From CAVSRC01 sp963750065 (GTDB lineage Bacteria > Pseudomonadota > Alphaproteobacteria > Rhizobiales > Kaistiaceae): a DNA stretch of 64,000 nt. The stretch covers positions 186,001 to 250,000 of the forward strand of contig CAVVPK010000012.1 of assembly GCA_963750065.1 (NCBI GenBank), in the 5' to 3' direction. The translations under genes and the position numbers were made by a program. The notes beneath the pieces were generated by a model that was not told the DNA's origin, searched no databases, and saw only the letters and a list, made by a program, of their open reading frames with translations. Positions 1-10,203 of this stretch are shown here, in pieces (position 1 is the first letter of the stretch; the number at the start of each line of letters is the position of its first letter).

Positions 1-7
1 TCCTAAG

Positions 8-1375
8 ATGAAACTACGCCATGCCTTGTTAGGCGCTGCTGCGTTCCTGGCACTGTCCGTCGGGTCAGCCGCTGCCGCCGATCTGGCTGTCCCGATCGAC
101 AGCAATCCGGCCTTCAACTGGAAGAGCTACCACGACTTCGCCGCCGCGCATCAGGATCTGAAGGGCCAGACCCTTTCGATCTTCAGCCCGTGGCTGACGG
201 CCGACGAGGTCGGCTTCAAGAAGGTGCTCGCCTATTTCGAGGCGGCGACCGGCGCCACTATCCAGCACACCGGTTCCGATTCGTTCGAGCAGCAGATCGT
301 CATCGATACCCAGGCCGGCAGCCCGGCCAACATTTCGGTGTTCCCGCAGCCCGGCCTAGCCGCCAACATCGCCGCGAAGGGCTATCTCAGCCCGCTTGGC
401 GACGGCGTTAAGAGCTGGCTGCTGAAGAACTACGCGGCCGGCCAGTCCTGGGCCGACCTGTCGACCTACGCGGACCAGAACGGCAAGAAGCAGCTCTTCG
501 CCTTCCCGTGGAAAGCAGACCTGAAGAGCCTCGTCTGGTACGTGCCGGCAAACTTCAAGGAAGCCGGCTACAAGATCCCCAAGACGATGGAAGAGCTGAA
601 GGCGCTGACCGAGCAGATCGTCAAGGACGGCGGCACGCCATGGTGCATCGGCATCGGCTCGCAGGCGGCGACAGGCTGGCCGGCGACCGACTGGGTCGAG
701 GACATCATGCTGCGCCAGAACCCGCCGGACGTCTATGACGGCTGGGTCAACAACACCGTCAAGTTCAACGACCCGCGCGTGATCAAGGCGATCGACGAGT
801 TCGGCTGGTTCGCCAAGAACGACAAGTTCGTCGACGGCGGCGCAGCGGCAGTCTCTTCGACTGACTTCCGCGACGCCCCCAAGGGCCTCTTCACCTCGCC
901 GCCGCGTTGCTACATGATGCACATGGCGTCGTTCATTCCGGCCTTCTTCCCGAAGGACGTCAAGCTCGGCACGGACGCGAACTTCTTCTACTTCCCGCCC
1001 TATGCCAGCGAGCCGAAGCTCGGCAACCCGGTCGAGGGTGCCGGCACACTGTTCGCCATCACCAAGGACTCGCCGGCGGCGCGCGCCTTCATCGACTTCC
1101 TGGAGACGCCAATCGCTTCCGAGATCGCGATGAACCAGTGGAACTTCTTCACCCCGTCCACGCTGGTCAACACGGATGTCTATCCGAACGACACGCTGAA
1201 GGGTGAGAACAAGATCATCCAGGACGCCACCACGTTCCGCTTCGACGCGTCGGACCTGATGCCCGGCAAGATCGGCGCCGGTTCGTTCTGGAAGGGCATG
1301 GTCAACTACGTGGGCGGCGAGTCCGCCAAGTCCGTGGCCGACCAGATCCAGAAGGACTGGGACGCGCTCAAGTAA
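8..1375 (+). CDS. aglE: Alpha-glucoside ABC transporter, periplasmic substrate-binding protein (AglE-like)
   Basis: This 455-aa family 1 extracellular solute-binding protein should capture alpha-glucosides (trehalose, maltose or sucrose type) in the periplasm and deliver them to the permeases encoded just downstream. A classic signal peptide occupies about residues 1-23, with hydrophobic LLGAAAFLALSVG followed by an AAA cleavage site. The mature length and the internal residues resemble rhizobial AglE/ThuE proteins. The start is at base 8; only seven upstream bases are visible, so the ribosome site and promoter lie outside the window. A 180-base gap with a strong hairpin separates it from the first permease, the usual arrangement for making binding protein in excess. 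The exact sugar is inferred from family resemblance and operon order. Confidence 0.82.
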   Translation: MKLRHALLGAAAFLALSVGSAAAADLAVPIDSNPAFNWKSYHDFAAAHQDLKGQTLSIFSPWLTADEVGFKKVLAYFEAATGATIQHTGSDSFEQQIVIDTQAGSPANISVFPQPGLAANIAAKGYLSPLGDGVKSWLLKNYAAGQSWADLSTYADQNGKKQLFAFPWKADLKSLVWYVPANFKEAGYKIPKTMEELKALTEQIVKDGGTPWCIGIGSQAATGWPATDWVEDIMLRQNPPDVYDGWVNNTVKFNDPRVIKAIDEFGWFAKNDKFVDGGAAAVSSTDFRDAPKGLFTSPPRCYMMHMASFIPAFFPKDVKLGTDANFFYFPPYASEPKLGNPVEGAGTLFAITKDSPAARAFIDFLETPIASEIAMNQWNFFTPSTLVNTDVYPNDTLKGENKIIQDATTFRFDASDLMPGKIGAGSFWKGMVNYVGGESAKSVADQIQKDWDALK

Positions 1376-1411
1376 GTGGTGCACCACGTTTTGCACTGAC
1401 TTGATCAAGCA

Positions 1412-1441
1412 GCAGGTTCCGGGGTCATCCCCGGGACCTGC
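1412..1441 (+). promoter_or_regulatory. Intra-operon hairpin between binding protein and permease genes
   Basis: The arms GCAGGTTCCGGGG (1412-1424) and CCCCGGGACCTGC (1429-1441) pair over 13 positions with one G-T wobble and a TCAT loop. No T-tract follows, so it is more likely an mRNA-stabilising or partial-attenuation stem than a full terminator. A perfect 12-bp palindrome GTGGTGCACCAC (1376-1387) sits directly after the aglE stop codon. Such stems commonly raise binding protein over permease expression; that role is inferred here. Confidence 0.55.
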
Positions 1442-1555
1442 ACGCAAAGGCGGATAGCGACGCGGGGTCGCGCTAGTTGTGCCGCCCGGACTTTGCCGGT
1501 AGCCTGACCACAACAACAACTGGCGCCGCGCCATCCTCGGCGGGGGGGGAACAGA

Positions 1556-2563
1556 ATGGGGCAGCTGTTTAGCGCACTCATCACGGTCGTTATCGGCGCC
1601 GGGCTTGCGGCAGCCTACTTCTACGCCGCCAACAAGATTCTCGATCTCATCTGGCCGCCGCGCGGCCCTGCCAAACAGGCGGCGCACAACCAGAAGATCT
1701 CGGCCACCATTCGGCCCTGGCTGTTCCTCGGTCCGGCAATCTTCTTCCTCGGCCTCTATCTCGTCTATCCGGCCATAAACTCGTTGCGGCTGAGCCTGTT
1801 CGGCCGCAGCGGCGTGCAATTCGTTGGCCTTAGCAACTACGTCTGGGCCATCAACGACCAGCAGTTCCAACAGTCGGTCGTCAACAACATCCAGTGGCTG
1901 ATCGTGGTGCCGGCCGCGAGCACCTTTATCGGTTTGGTGATTGCCTATCTCACCGACCGCATCTGGTGGGGCAACATCGCCAAGAGCATGGTCTTCATGC
2001 CGATGGCGATCTCGTTCGTCGGCGCCAGCGTGATCTGGAAGTTCATTTACGAATATCGCGGCGCCGACCAGCCCCAGATCGGCCTGCTCAACGCCGCCAT
2101 GAAGCTGTTCGGACTGGCGCCTGAGCCGTGGATCACGCTTCCGTTCTGGAACAACTTCTTCCTGATGGTGATTCTGGTGTGGATCCAGACCGGCTTCGCC
2201 ATGGTCATTCTCTCCGCTGCGCTGCGCGGCGTTCCGGAGGAGACGATCGAAGCGGCGACGATCGACGGTGCCAAGGGCTGGCACATCTTCTTCTACATCA
2301 TGGTGCCGCAGATCTGGAGCTCGATCGCGGTGGTGTGGACGACCATCACCATCACCGTGCTCAAGGTCTTCGACATCGTGCTCGCCATGACCAACGGCCA
2401 GTGGAACACCGATGTGCTCGCCAACCTGATGTACGACTGGATGTTCCGCGGTGGCGGCGACTTCGGTCGTGGCGCTACCATTGCCGTCGTCATCATGATT
2501 GCGGTGATACCGATCATGATCTGGAACATCCGGCGTATCAATGCCGAACAGGCGGAGCACTGA
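1556..2563 (+). CDS. aglF: Alpha-glucoside ABC transporter permease (AglF-like)
   Basis: This is a 335-aa inner-membrane permease of the MalF/AglF type. It begins with an N-terminal membrane segment (about residues 7-32), followed by a second one (about 58-78, FLGPAIFFLGLYLVYPAINSL) and further segments. The EAA coupling loop that docks on the ATPase is visible as EAATIDGAKGW near residue 230. It should form the membrane channel with the next gene. The ATG at 1556 is preceded by a long G-run ending in GGAA, a good Shine-Dalgarno site. It ends one base before the AglG start codon, so translation is probably coupled. Confidence 0.85.
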   Translation: MGQLFSALITVVIGAGLAAAYFYAANKILDLIWPPRGPAKQAAHNQKISATIRPWLFLGPAIFFLGLYLVYPAINSLRLSLFGRSGVQFVGLSNYVWAINDQQFQQSVVNNIQWLIVVPAASTFIGLVIAYLTDRIWWGNIAKSMVFMPMAISFVGASVIWKFIYEYRGADQPQIGLLNAAMKLFGLAPEPWITLPFWNNFFLMVILVWIQTGFAMVILSAALRGVPEETIEAATIDGAKGWHIFFYIMVPQIWSSIAVVWTTITITVLKVFDIVLAMTNGQWNTDVLANLMYDWMFRGGGDFGRGATIAVVIMIAVIPIMIWNIRRINAEQAEH

Positions 2564-2564
2564 C

Positions 2565-3719
2565 ATGGCCAGGGTTGGGCACCGCAGGGGAAAGTGGGGC
2601 AAGTATATTGTTCACGCGTCGGTCGTCCTGATCGTCATCATCTGGACGATCCCGACCGTCGGCATCCTGGTCACCTCGTTCCGCAACAAGGACGCGATTG
2701 CCGTATCCGGCTGGTGGACGGCGCTGACGACCAGCCGGCAGAACTTCATCACGGAATCCGCCGATCCCAAGACCCAGGTGCAGGAGAACGGCAAATACGT
2801 GATCAAGGGCAATGTACTCGCCGGCGCCTCCGGCAACGTCGTTGCCTTCGGCACCAAGATCGTGAAGCCCGAGGAATTCAAGGCGGGGGCGACGGCGCCG
2901 CTGCCCGACGGCGGCTCGCTGACCATCAACAAGGACGGCAGTTACCTGTTCGTTTCGGATACGCCGTTTGCCGCCGATTCCGCCCGCAGGCTCTACTACA
3001 CGGCCTTGAAGCCGCCAACCTTCACGCTCAGCAATTACAAGACAGTGCTGACCGCCTCGGGGCTCGGCCAGTCCTTCATCAATTCACTGACGGTCACCAT
3101 TCCGTCGACGGTCATCCCGATCCTCATCGCGGCTTACGCGGCCTATGCGCTCGCCTGGATGCGCTTCCCCGGCCGGGCGTTGCTGCTTTCGATCGTCGTC
3201 GGGTTGCTCGTGGTGCCGCTACAGATGTCGCTGATTCCGCTGCTCAGATTCTACAACGAGGTGGGCCATGTGTTCGGCGTGCCGGCCAAGACCTATCTCG
3301 GCATATGGCTGGCGCATACCGGCTTCGGCCTGCCGCTCGCCATCTATCTGTTGCGCAACTACATAGCCGGCCTGCCCAACGAGATCATGGAATCGGCGCG
3401 CGTCGACGGCGCCACCGATTTCGAGATCTTCGTACGCATCATCTTGCCGCTGTCGGTCCCGGCGCTGGCGTCCTTCGCCATCTTCCAGTTCCTGTGGGTG
3501 TGGAACGACCTGCTGGTGGCGATCGTGTTCCTGGGCCAGCAGGACGATCAGATGGTTCTGACCGGGCGTCTGCGGGCGCTGCTCGGTTCGCGCGGCGGCG
3601 ACTGGGAGATTCTGACCACGTCCGCCTTCGTGTCGATCATGGTTCCGCTGGCGGTGTTCTTCTCGCTGCAGCGTTATCTGGTGCGCGGCCTGTTGGCCGG
3701 CTCCGTGAAGGGCGGGTAG
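2565..3719 (+). CDS. aglG: Alpha-glucoside ABC transporter permease (AglG-like)
   Basis: This 384-aa second permease is of the MalG/AglG type. I chose the ATG at 2565, one base after the AglF stop, over an in-frame ATG at 2541 lying inside AglF. Membrane segment 1 is near residues 15-38. A long periplasmic insert of about 100 residues follows, typical of AglG and absent from ordinary MalG proteins, and then five more segments. The EAA loop reads ESARVDGATDFEIF near residue 280. It partners AglF and the ATPase starting 30 bases downstream. In the Sinorhizobium agl operon I recall an alpha-glucosidase gene (aglA) between aglG and aglK; none is present here. Confidence 0.85.
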   Translation: MARVGHRRGKWGKYIVHASVVLIVIIWTIPTVGILVTSFRNKDAIAVSGWWTALTTSRQNFITESADPKTQVQENGKYVIKGNVLAGASGNVVAFGTKIVKPEEFKAGATAPLPDGGSLTINKDGSYLFVSDTPFAADSARRLYYTALKPPTFTLSNYKTVLTASGLGQSFINSLTVTIPSTVIPILIAAYAAYALAWMRFPGRALLLSIVVGLLVVPLQMSLIPLLRFYNEVGHVFGVPAKTYLGIWLAHTGFGLPLAIYLLRNYIAGLPNEIMESARVDGATDFEIFVRIILPLSVPALASFAIFQFLWVWNDLLVAIVFLGQQDDQMVLTGRLRALLGSRGGDWEILTTSAFVSIMVPLAVFFSLQRYLVRGLLAGSVKGG

Positions 3720-3749
3720 GCGCGATGGACGAGAAAGGGAAGCATTAGG

Positions 3750-4841
3750 ATGGGCGAGCTGCGGCTGCGTGATATCAAGAAGTCCTTCGGCCACGTCGAA
3801 GTGATCAAGGGCGTCAATCTCGAAGTCAAATCAGGCGAGTTCGTCGTGTTTGTCGGCCCCTCGGGCTGCGGCAAGTCCACGCTCTTGCGCCTGATCGCCG
3901 GCCTTGAGGAGATTACCTCCGGCACGATCGAGTTCGACGGCGAGGAGGTCAACGAACTGCCGCCAGCGCTACGCGGCATCGCCATGGTGTTCCAGTCATA
4001 CGCGCTTTATCCGCATATGACCGTCTATAACAACATGGCCTTCGGCATGAAGCTGGCGAAGGCGAGCAAGGAAGAGATCGACAAGCAGGTCCGCAAGTCC
4101 GCGGAGACCCTCCAGCTCACCGAGTATCTCGACCGCCTGCCCAAGCAGCTTTCCGGCGGCCAGCGCCAGCGTGTCGCCATCGGCCGCGCCATCGTGCGCA
4201 ATCCGCGCGTCTTCCTCTTCGACGAACCGCTGTCCAACCTCGACGCGGCGCTGCGCGTCACCATGCGCATCGAGATTGCCAAGCTGCACGAGCGCATGAA
4301 CGAAGTGACCATGGTCTACGTCACCCACGATCAGGTCGAGGCGATGACGCTCGCCGACCGCATCGTGGTGCTACGCGCCGGCATCATCGAGCAGGTCGGC
4401 ACGCCGATGGAACTCTATAATCGACCGGACAACCTGTTCGTCGCCGGCTTCATCGGCTCGCCCGCCATGAACATCGTGCCCTGCACCATCGAAGCGGGCG
4501 ACGGCGAGGCGCGTGTGCGGCCCGAGAAGCACGAGCCGGTGGCGGTGACCGCGAAGATTCCGGCAAGCGCCGTGGGCATGAAGGGACGGCTTGGCGTGCG
4601 CCCCGAGGATCTGTCGCTCGCCAGTGGCAGCGACACGCCGATCTTCCACGGCCGTCTCGACATCATCGAGCATCTCGGCGAACTGAGCCTGCTCTATGTC
4701 GATTGCGGCCATGAGGAGCCGATCGTCGCCAAGCTCGATGGCAACGTTCAACTTGAGCGAGACAGCGATGTCGCGCTGTCGGCGCCGGCCGAGGTGCTGC
4801 ACGTCTTCGACGACAAGGGCCACGCCTTCCCGCGGGCCTGA
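3750..4841 (+). CDS. aglK: Sugar ABC transporter ATP-binding protein (AglK/UgpC family)
   Basis: This 363-aa ATPase powers the importer encoded upstream. Walker A (GPSGCGKST, about residue 37), the signature LSGGQRQRVAIGR, Walker B (VFLFDEPLSNLD) and the H-loop VTHDQVEA are all intact. The C-terminal 120 residues form the MalK-type regulatory OB-fold domain, including GVRPEDLSLA. The length fits UgpC/MsmK/AglK proteins, some of which serve several importers. The start at 3750 follows GGGAAG. It is the last gene of the importer operon; 180 bases without a recognisable gene follow before cysG, containing a 16-bp perfect palindrome (4869-4884) without a T-tract. Confidence 0.87.
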   Translation: MGELRLRDIKKSFGHVEVIKGVNLEVKSGEFVVFVGPSGCGKSTLLRLIAGLEEITSGTIEFDGEEVNELPPALRGIAMVFQSYALYPHMTVYNNMAFGMKLAKASKEEIDKQVRKSAETLQLTEYLDRLPKQLSGGQRQRVAIGRAIVRNPRVFLFDEPLSNLDAALRVTMRIEIAKLHERMNEVTMVYVTHDQVEAMTLADRIVVLRAGIIEQVGTPMELYNRPDNLFVAGFIGSPAMNIVPCTIEAGDGEARVRPEKHEPVAVTAKIPASAVGMKGRLGVRPEDLSLASGSDTPIFHGRLDIIEHLGELSLLYVDCGHEEPIVAKLDGNVQLERDSDVALSAPAEVLHVFDDKGHAFPRA

Positions 4842-5021
4842 GCTTACGGGAACATCGCCGGTTTCTTGCGCCGCCATGGCGGCGGCCGGAAACATTTTCC
4901 CCGCTGCTTGCCGAGATTGGAACCGGCATCGTCGTCGCTTGCCGGGGCACTCCTTAAGTTTTGCGCGATCGATCCGCTCCGCCCGTGAGGTGCCGGGTCG
5001 GCGTCTCATGGAGGTCGCGCA

Positions 5022-6437
5022 ATGTCCGACAAGGCCCGCAAGCTGGCGGTATTTCCGGCCTTTCACAAGGTCGCCGGGCGCCGCGTGGTCATCGTCGGCG
5101 GCGGTCCGGAAGCCGCCGCCAAGATCCGGCTTCTGTCTGAGACCCACGCCGAGATCGTCGTCTTTGCCACCACGCTCGACCGCGAGACCGGCGCCGACCT
5201 GATCGCCGCCCACGGCGACTGGCGCGGAGCGTTTCCGGCGCGCGCCGATCTTGCCGGCGCGGCGCTGGTCTTCGCCGCAACCGGCTCCGAAGAGAGCGAC
5301 CGTGCGGTCGCGGCCCTGGCACGCGAAGCCGGCGTGCCGGTCAACGCGGTCGACCGCCCCGAACTCTGCGACTTCTACACGCCAGCCCTGGTCAACCGGG
5401 CGCCGCTTGCGGTCGCCATCGGCAGCGAGGGCGTGGCGCCGGTGCTCACCCGCCATGTGCGCGCCCGTATCGAGGCGATGCTGGCGCCGCAGCTCGGCGA
5501 TCTCGCCACGCTCGCCGAAAAGCTGCGCGGCCGCGTTTCCGCGGCGCTCACCTCGTTCGCCGACCGGCGGCGCTACTGGGCGCGCTTCTTTACCGGCTCC
5601 GTCGCCGAGAAGGTCTTTGCCGGGCGCTTGGGCGCGGCCGAGGCCGAGGCGCTGCGGGCGCTGGAGATCGATCCCGGCGCGTCCGGCCATGTCTCGCTGG
5701 TCGGCGCCGGGCCGGGGGCGGAGGACCTGCTGACGCTACGCGCCCAGCGCGCCCTGCAGGAGGCCGACGTCATCGTCCATGACCGGCTGGTGCCAGAGGC
5801 GATCGTCGCCCAAGGCCGCCGCGATGCCCGCCGCATCCCGGTCGGCAAGGCCAAAGGCGCGCATTCGGTCAGCCAGGACGAGATCAACCGGCTGATCGTC
5901 AGCGAAGCGCTCGCCGGTCGCCGCGTGGTGCGGCTGAAGTCCGGCGACCCGCTGATCTTCGGCCGCGCCGGCGAGGAGATCGCGGCGCTGCGCGTCGCCG
6001 GCGTCTCCTTTGACATCGTGCCCGGCATCACCGCCGCCTTCGCCGCAGCGGCGGAGGCGGAAATCCCGCTGACATTGAGAGAGACATCCTCGTCGCTTGT
6101 CTTCGCCACTGGCCACACCGCCGACGGCGAGACGCTTCCCGACTGGGCAGGCCTGGCGCTGCGTGGCGCGACCGTGGCGGTCTATATGGGCCGCACCGTT
6201 GCGACGCAGGTCGCCTCCCGGCTGATCGCGGCCGGCTTGAGCGCCGCCACGCCGGTGGCGGTGATCGAGAACGCCTCGCGTGCCAACGCCCAAGCCTATG
6301 CCGGTCGGCTGGACGAGCTGGCCGCGCTCGCCGGCCGCCCGGAGATCGCCGGGCCGGTGCTGATCATCGTCGGCGAGGTGGTGGCAGCCGGCGCCATTGC
6401 CGGCGCGCCCACGGCGCTCACCGAACTGGCGGCTTAA
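5022..6437 (+). CDS. cysG: Siroheme synthase (CysG)
   Basis: This 471-aa multifunctional enzyme makes siroheme, the cofactor of the sulfite reductase encoded downstream. The N-terminal part (about residues 1-210) is the precorrin-2 dehydrogenase/ferrochelatase unit with a Rossmann loop VVIVGGGPEAAAK near residue 21. From about residue 226 (VSLVGAGPGAEDLLT) it is the SAM-dependent uroporphyrinogen-III C-methyltransferase. The length is close to enterobacterial CysG, about 457 aa. The start at 5022 follows GGAGG. It opens a sulfur assimilation operon with DUF2849, cysI, cysH and DUF934. Its TAA stop codon overlaps the first two bases of a 41-bp tandem repeat array. Confidence 0.93.
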   Translation: MSDKARKLAVFPAFHKVAGRRVVIVGGGPEAAAKIRLLSETHAEIVVFATTLDRETGADLIAAHGDWRGAFPARADLAGAALVFAATGSEESDRAVAALAREAGVPVNAVDRPELCDFYTPALVNRAPLAVAIGSEGVAPVLTRHVRARIEAMLAPQLGDLATLAEKLRGRVSAALTSFADRRRYWARFFTGSVAEKVFAGRLGAAEAEALRALEIDPGASGHVSLVGAGPGAEDLLTLRAQRALQEADVIVHDRLVPEAIVAQGRRDARRIPVGKAKGAHSVSQDEINRLIVSEALAGRRVVRLKSGDPLIFGRAGEEIAALRVAGVSFDIVPGITAAFAAAAEAEIPLTLRETSSSLVFATGHTADGETLPDWAGLALRGATVAVYMGRTVATQVASRLIAAGLSAATPVAVIENASRANAQAYAGRLDELAALAGRPEIAGPVLIIVGEVVAAGAIAGAPTALTELAA

Positions 6438-6640
6438 CAAGAGGCGTGGAGCGCCGCAGGCCCGACCGCGAAGGCAAACAAGAGGCGTGGAGCGCCGCAG
6501 GCCCGACCGGGAAGGCAAACAAGAGGCGCGGAGGGCCGCAGGCCCGACCGGGAAGGCAGACAAGAGGCGCGGAGGGCCGCAGGCGCGACCGGGAAGGCAA
6601 ACAAGAGGCGTGGAGCGCGGAACGCGCGACAGGGATCGAA
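6436..6640 (+). repeat. 41-bp tandem repeat array, five units
   Basis: Units begin at 6436, 6477, 6518, 6559 and 6600, exactly 41 bases apart, each opening with (A/G)ACAAGAGGCG. Units 1-4 are nearly identical, differing at a few positions (TGGAGC versus CGGAGG); unit 5 diverges in its second half. The array fills the space between the cysG stop and the DUF2849 start. The purine-rich 3' end of the last unit (CAGGGATCGA) lies where the Shine-Dalgarno site of DUF2849 should be. Because 41 is not a multiple of three, each unit is read in a different frame. There are no spacers, so this is not CRISPR. Confidence 0.95.
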
Positions 6641-6643
6641 AAA

Positions 6644-7003
6644 ATGTTCAAGGCAGCCAAGGAAGGCCCCGCCAAGGTCATCACCGCTAACGACCTGCGA
6701 AGCGGCCTCGTCGTCTTTGTCGACGGCGAGGGCGGCTGGACGGTCGACATCGCCGGGGCGCAGGTTGTGGAGGACGGGCCCGACCTCGACGGTGCGATAG
6801 CCTTCGCCAAGGCCGAGACCGAGGCGCAGGTCGTTCTCGAAGCCTATCCGATCGATGTGGTGGTGACCGGCGGCGTGCCGGTTCCGGTACGCCTGCGCGA
6901 ACGCATCCGCGCCGAGCGTGGACCGACGGTCGTCTATGGCGAGGCCGAGCGCACCAAGCTGAACCAAGAGGCGTGGAGCGCCGCAGGCGCGACAGGGACG
7001 TGA
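6644..7003 (+). CDS. DUF2849 domain-containing protein
   Basis: This small, probably cytosolic protein (119 aa) belongs to a family of unknown function that is regularly found directly upstream of cysI in Alphaproteobacteria, so a role in sulfite reduction is inferred. I placed the start at 6644 (MFKAAKEG), eight bases after AGGGA; the open frame extends upstream only through repeat DNA. The body contains KVITANDLRSGLVVF and a segment predicted to be mostly beta strand. The last residues, roughly NQEAWSAAGATGT, are encoded by another copy of the 41-bp repeat, which also supplies the stop codon. The C-terminal tail is therefore repeat-derived. Confidence 0.82.
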   Translation: MFKAAKEGPAKVITANDLRSGLVVFVDGEGGWTVDIAGAQVVEDGPDLDGAIAFAKAETEAQVVLEAYPIDVVVTGGVPVPVRLRERIRAERGPTVVYGEAERTKLNQEAWSAAGATGT

Positions 7004-7043
7004 ACAAGAGGCGAGGACGGCCGAAGGCCGGACAGGGAAGCCA
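6962..7043 (+). repeat. 41-bp tandem repeat, two further units
   Basis: Two more units start at 6962 and 7003, again 41 bases apart. The first encodes the C-terminus and stop of the DUF2849 gene. The second ends in GACAGGGAAG, the ribosome-binding site of cysI, whose ATG is at 7047. The same element thus flanks both sides of the DUF2849 gene and supplies translation signals at both junctions. Confidence 0.9.
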
Positions 7044-7046
7044 ATA

Positions 7047-8691
<1,645 letters not shown>

Positions 8692-8705
<14 letters not shown>

Positions 8706-9444
8706 CGCCGTGGCGCTCGCCGTCGATCCGGAGGAGGGCGCGCAAGCCGAGGCCATGGCGCTCAACGCGCGCTATGGCGGACTCGACGCTGAGGACGCGA
8801 TATCGATCGCGGTGAACGAGCTCTATCCCGGCCGCGTGGCGCTGGTGTCGAGCTTCGGCGCCGAATCGGCGGTACTCCTGCATCTCCTGTCGGAGGTCGA
8901 CCGCGGCGTGGCGGTGATCTTTCTCGATACCGGCCGGCTTTTTGCCGAAACGCTGGAATACCGGACCAAGCTGGTCGCCCATCTCGGCTTCACCGACGTG
9001 CGCAGCGTGACGCCCGAGCCGGAACGTGTCCTGGCCAGTGACCCGCATCGCGCCCTGTGGATGACCGACCCGGACCTTTGCTGCCGCATCCGCAAGACCG
9101 AACCGCTGGCCCGTGCTCTGCAGGGCTTCGACGCCTGGTTCACCGGGCGCAAGCGCTTCCAGAATGCGGCGCGCGCCGCCTTACGCCTGTTCGAGGCGGA
9201 CGGCGAACGCATCAAGATTAACCCCTTGGCGAACTGGGGCGCTGGCGAGCTGAGGGCCTATATGCAGCGGCACGACCTGCCGCCGCATCCGCTGGTCGCG
9301 CGCGGTTATCCCTCCATCGGCTGCGTGCCCTGCACCACCCGCGTGGCGCTGGGCGAGGACCCGCGCGCCGGCCGCTGGCGTGGCGTCGAAAAGACCGAAT
9401 GCGGCATTCACACCGGCCTCGAAGCCGACGGCAGCGGGATCTAG
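8692..9444 (+). CDS. cysH: Adenylyl-sulfate (APS) reductase, assimilatory (CysH)
   Basis: This 250-aa enzyme reduces adenylyl sulfate, or less likely PAPS, to sulfite for CysI. The cysteine pairs Cys130-Cys131 (LCCRI) and Cys211/Cys214 (GCVPC) would bind a [4Fe-4S] cluster, the mark of the APS-specific bacterial type. The catalytic Cys237 is in the C-terminal ECGIH motif. The P-loop-like VSSFGAES is near the N-terminus. I chose the ATG at 8692, inside the end of cysI, because the family's conserved sequence starts soon after it. The DUF934 gene follows two bases after its stop. Confidence 0.92.
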
Positions 9445-9446
9445 AC

Positions 9447-9956
9447 ATGCCCCTGTGGAAGAACGGACGCTTCACCGAAGACGACTGGACGATCGTTGCG
9501 GACGGAGAACCGGTGCTTGACGGCGGCAAGGCGATCGTCGGCCTCAAGCGCTGGCGCGAAGAGCGTGCCACGCTCGGTGAGCGCGATGCACCGCTCGGCC
9601 TTCTGATCGAGCCGGGAAACGACTGGACGGACACCGTGCCCGACCTTTCGCGCTTTGCCGTCATCGTGCTGACCATTCCCAAATATGCCGATGGCCGCGC
9701 CTTCTCCGTGGCGCGGCTGCTGCGCGAACGCGACGGCTACGACGGCGAGATCCGCGCTACAGGGTGTTACATCATCGACCAGGTGCCGCTGATGGCGCGC
9801 GTCGGCATCGATGCCTTCCTCACCGACGATGCGATCCTCATCGCCGCGCTGTCGGCGGGCGCCTGGCCGGAAGTGGCGCATTATCTTCAGCCGGCGTTCG
9901 ACTACGGCAACGAGGTGCCAGCCGGCACGCGCTCCTGGGCGCGTCGGCGCGCGTGA
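9447..9956 (+). CDS. DUF934 domain-containing protein
   Basis: This 169-aa protein of unknown biochemical function belongs to a family usually encoded next to cysH/cysI (sometimes called an oxidoreductase of sulfate assimilation). The start at 9447 (MPLWKNGRF) is two bases after the cysH stop. Conserved-looking stretches are FPKYADGR-like IPKYADGRAFSVARLLRER and the C-terminal YLQPAFDYG. No signal peptide or membrane segment is visible. Its place at the end of the operon and its constant company with sulfite reductase suggest an accessory or electron-transfer-related role, which is an inference. Confidence 0.85.
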   Translation: MPLWKNGRFTEDDWTIVADGEPVLDGGKAIVGLKRWREERATLGERDAPLGLLIEPGNDWTDTVPDLSRFAVIVLTIPKYADGRAFSVARLLRERDGYDGEIRATGCYIIDQVPLMARVGIDAFLTDDAILIAALSAGAWPEVAHYLQPAFDYGNEVPAGTRSWARRRA

Positions 9957-10001
9957 ACGCTGCTGTTTGGCTCGATCATCCCGTTCCCGTCCGACTCTCC
10001 C

Positions 10002-10081
10002 CCTCACCCGGCTCGGCCTGCGGCCTCGCCACCCTCTCCCGCCAGGGGAGGGGGTGGTGCGCGAGAGCGCACCGGGTGAGG
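10002..10081. repeat. Interspersed palindromic element
   Basis: Outer arms CCTCACCCGG (10002-10011) and CCGGGTGAGG (10072-10081) are perfect inverted repeats. Inside lies an imperfect stem around 10031-10055 (ACCCTCTCCC/GGGGAGGGGGT). Its position between genes and its pyrimidine-to-purine composition match the GC-rich intergenic palindromes that occur in many copies in rhizobial genomes. It lies between the sulfur operon and the VOC gene and may also end transcription. Confidence 0.65.
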
Positions 10082-10203
10082 AGGCGTCGTTCGTCCGGAA
10101 ATCTCGTTGCTCTTTGCGCGTCCCGCCGGGACAATCCCGGACGCGTCTGCGCATGAAACAGACGCCGATTGCGCACGAGAGGCGCGCGCCCTAGACAGGC
10201 GCC

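Noticed and set aside
356..2602. A 748-codon open frame on the minus strand
   Set aside because: It lies opposite the intact aglE and aglF genes and its translation is His/Arg/Asp-rich and low in hydrophobic structure, the usual antisense shadow in GC-rich DNA.
4869..4884. Perfect 16-bp palindrome CGCCGCCATGGCGGCG after aglK as a terminator
   Set aside because: No T-tract and strong chance expectation for GC-rich self-complementary sequence; noted only in the aglK entry.
4842..5021. Possible riboswitch upstream of cysG
   Set aside because: I see no cobalamin, SAM or other conserved riboswitch core in the 180-base leader.
6436..6640. Direct repeats considered as a CRISPR array
   Set aside because: Units are head to tail without unique spacers, the 41-base period is uninterrupted, and no cas genes are nearby.
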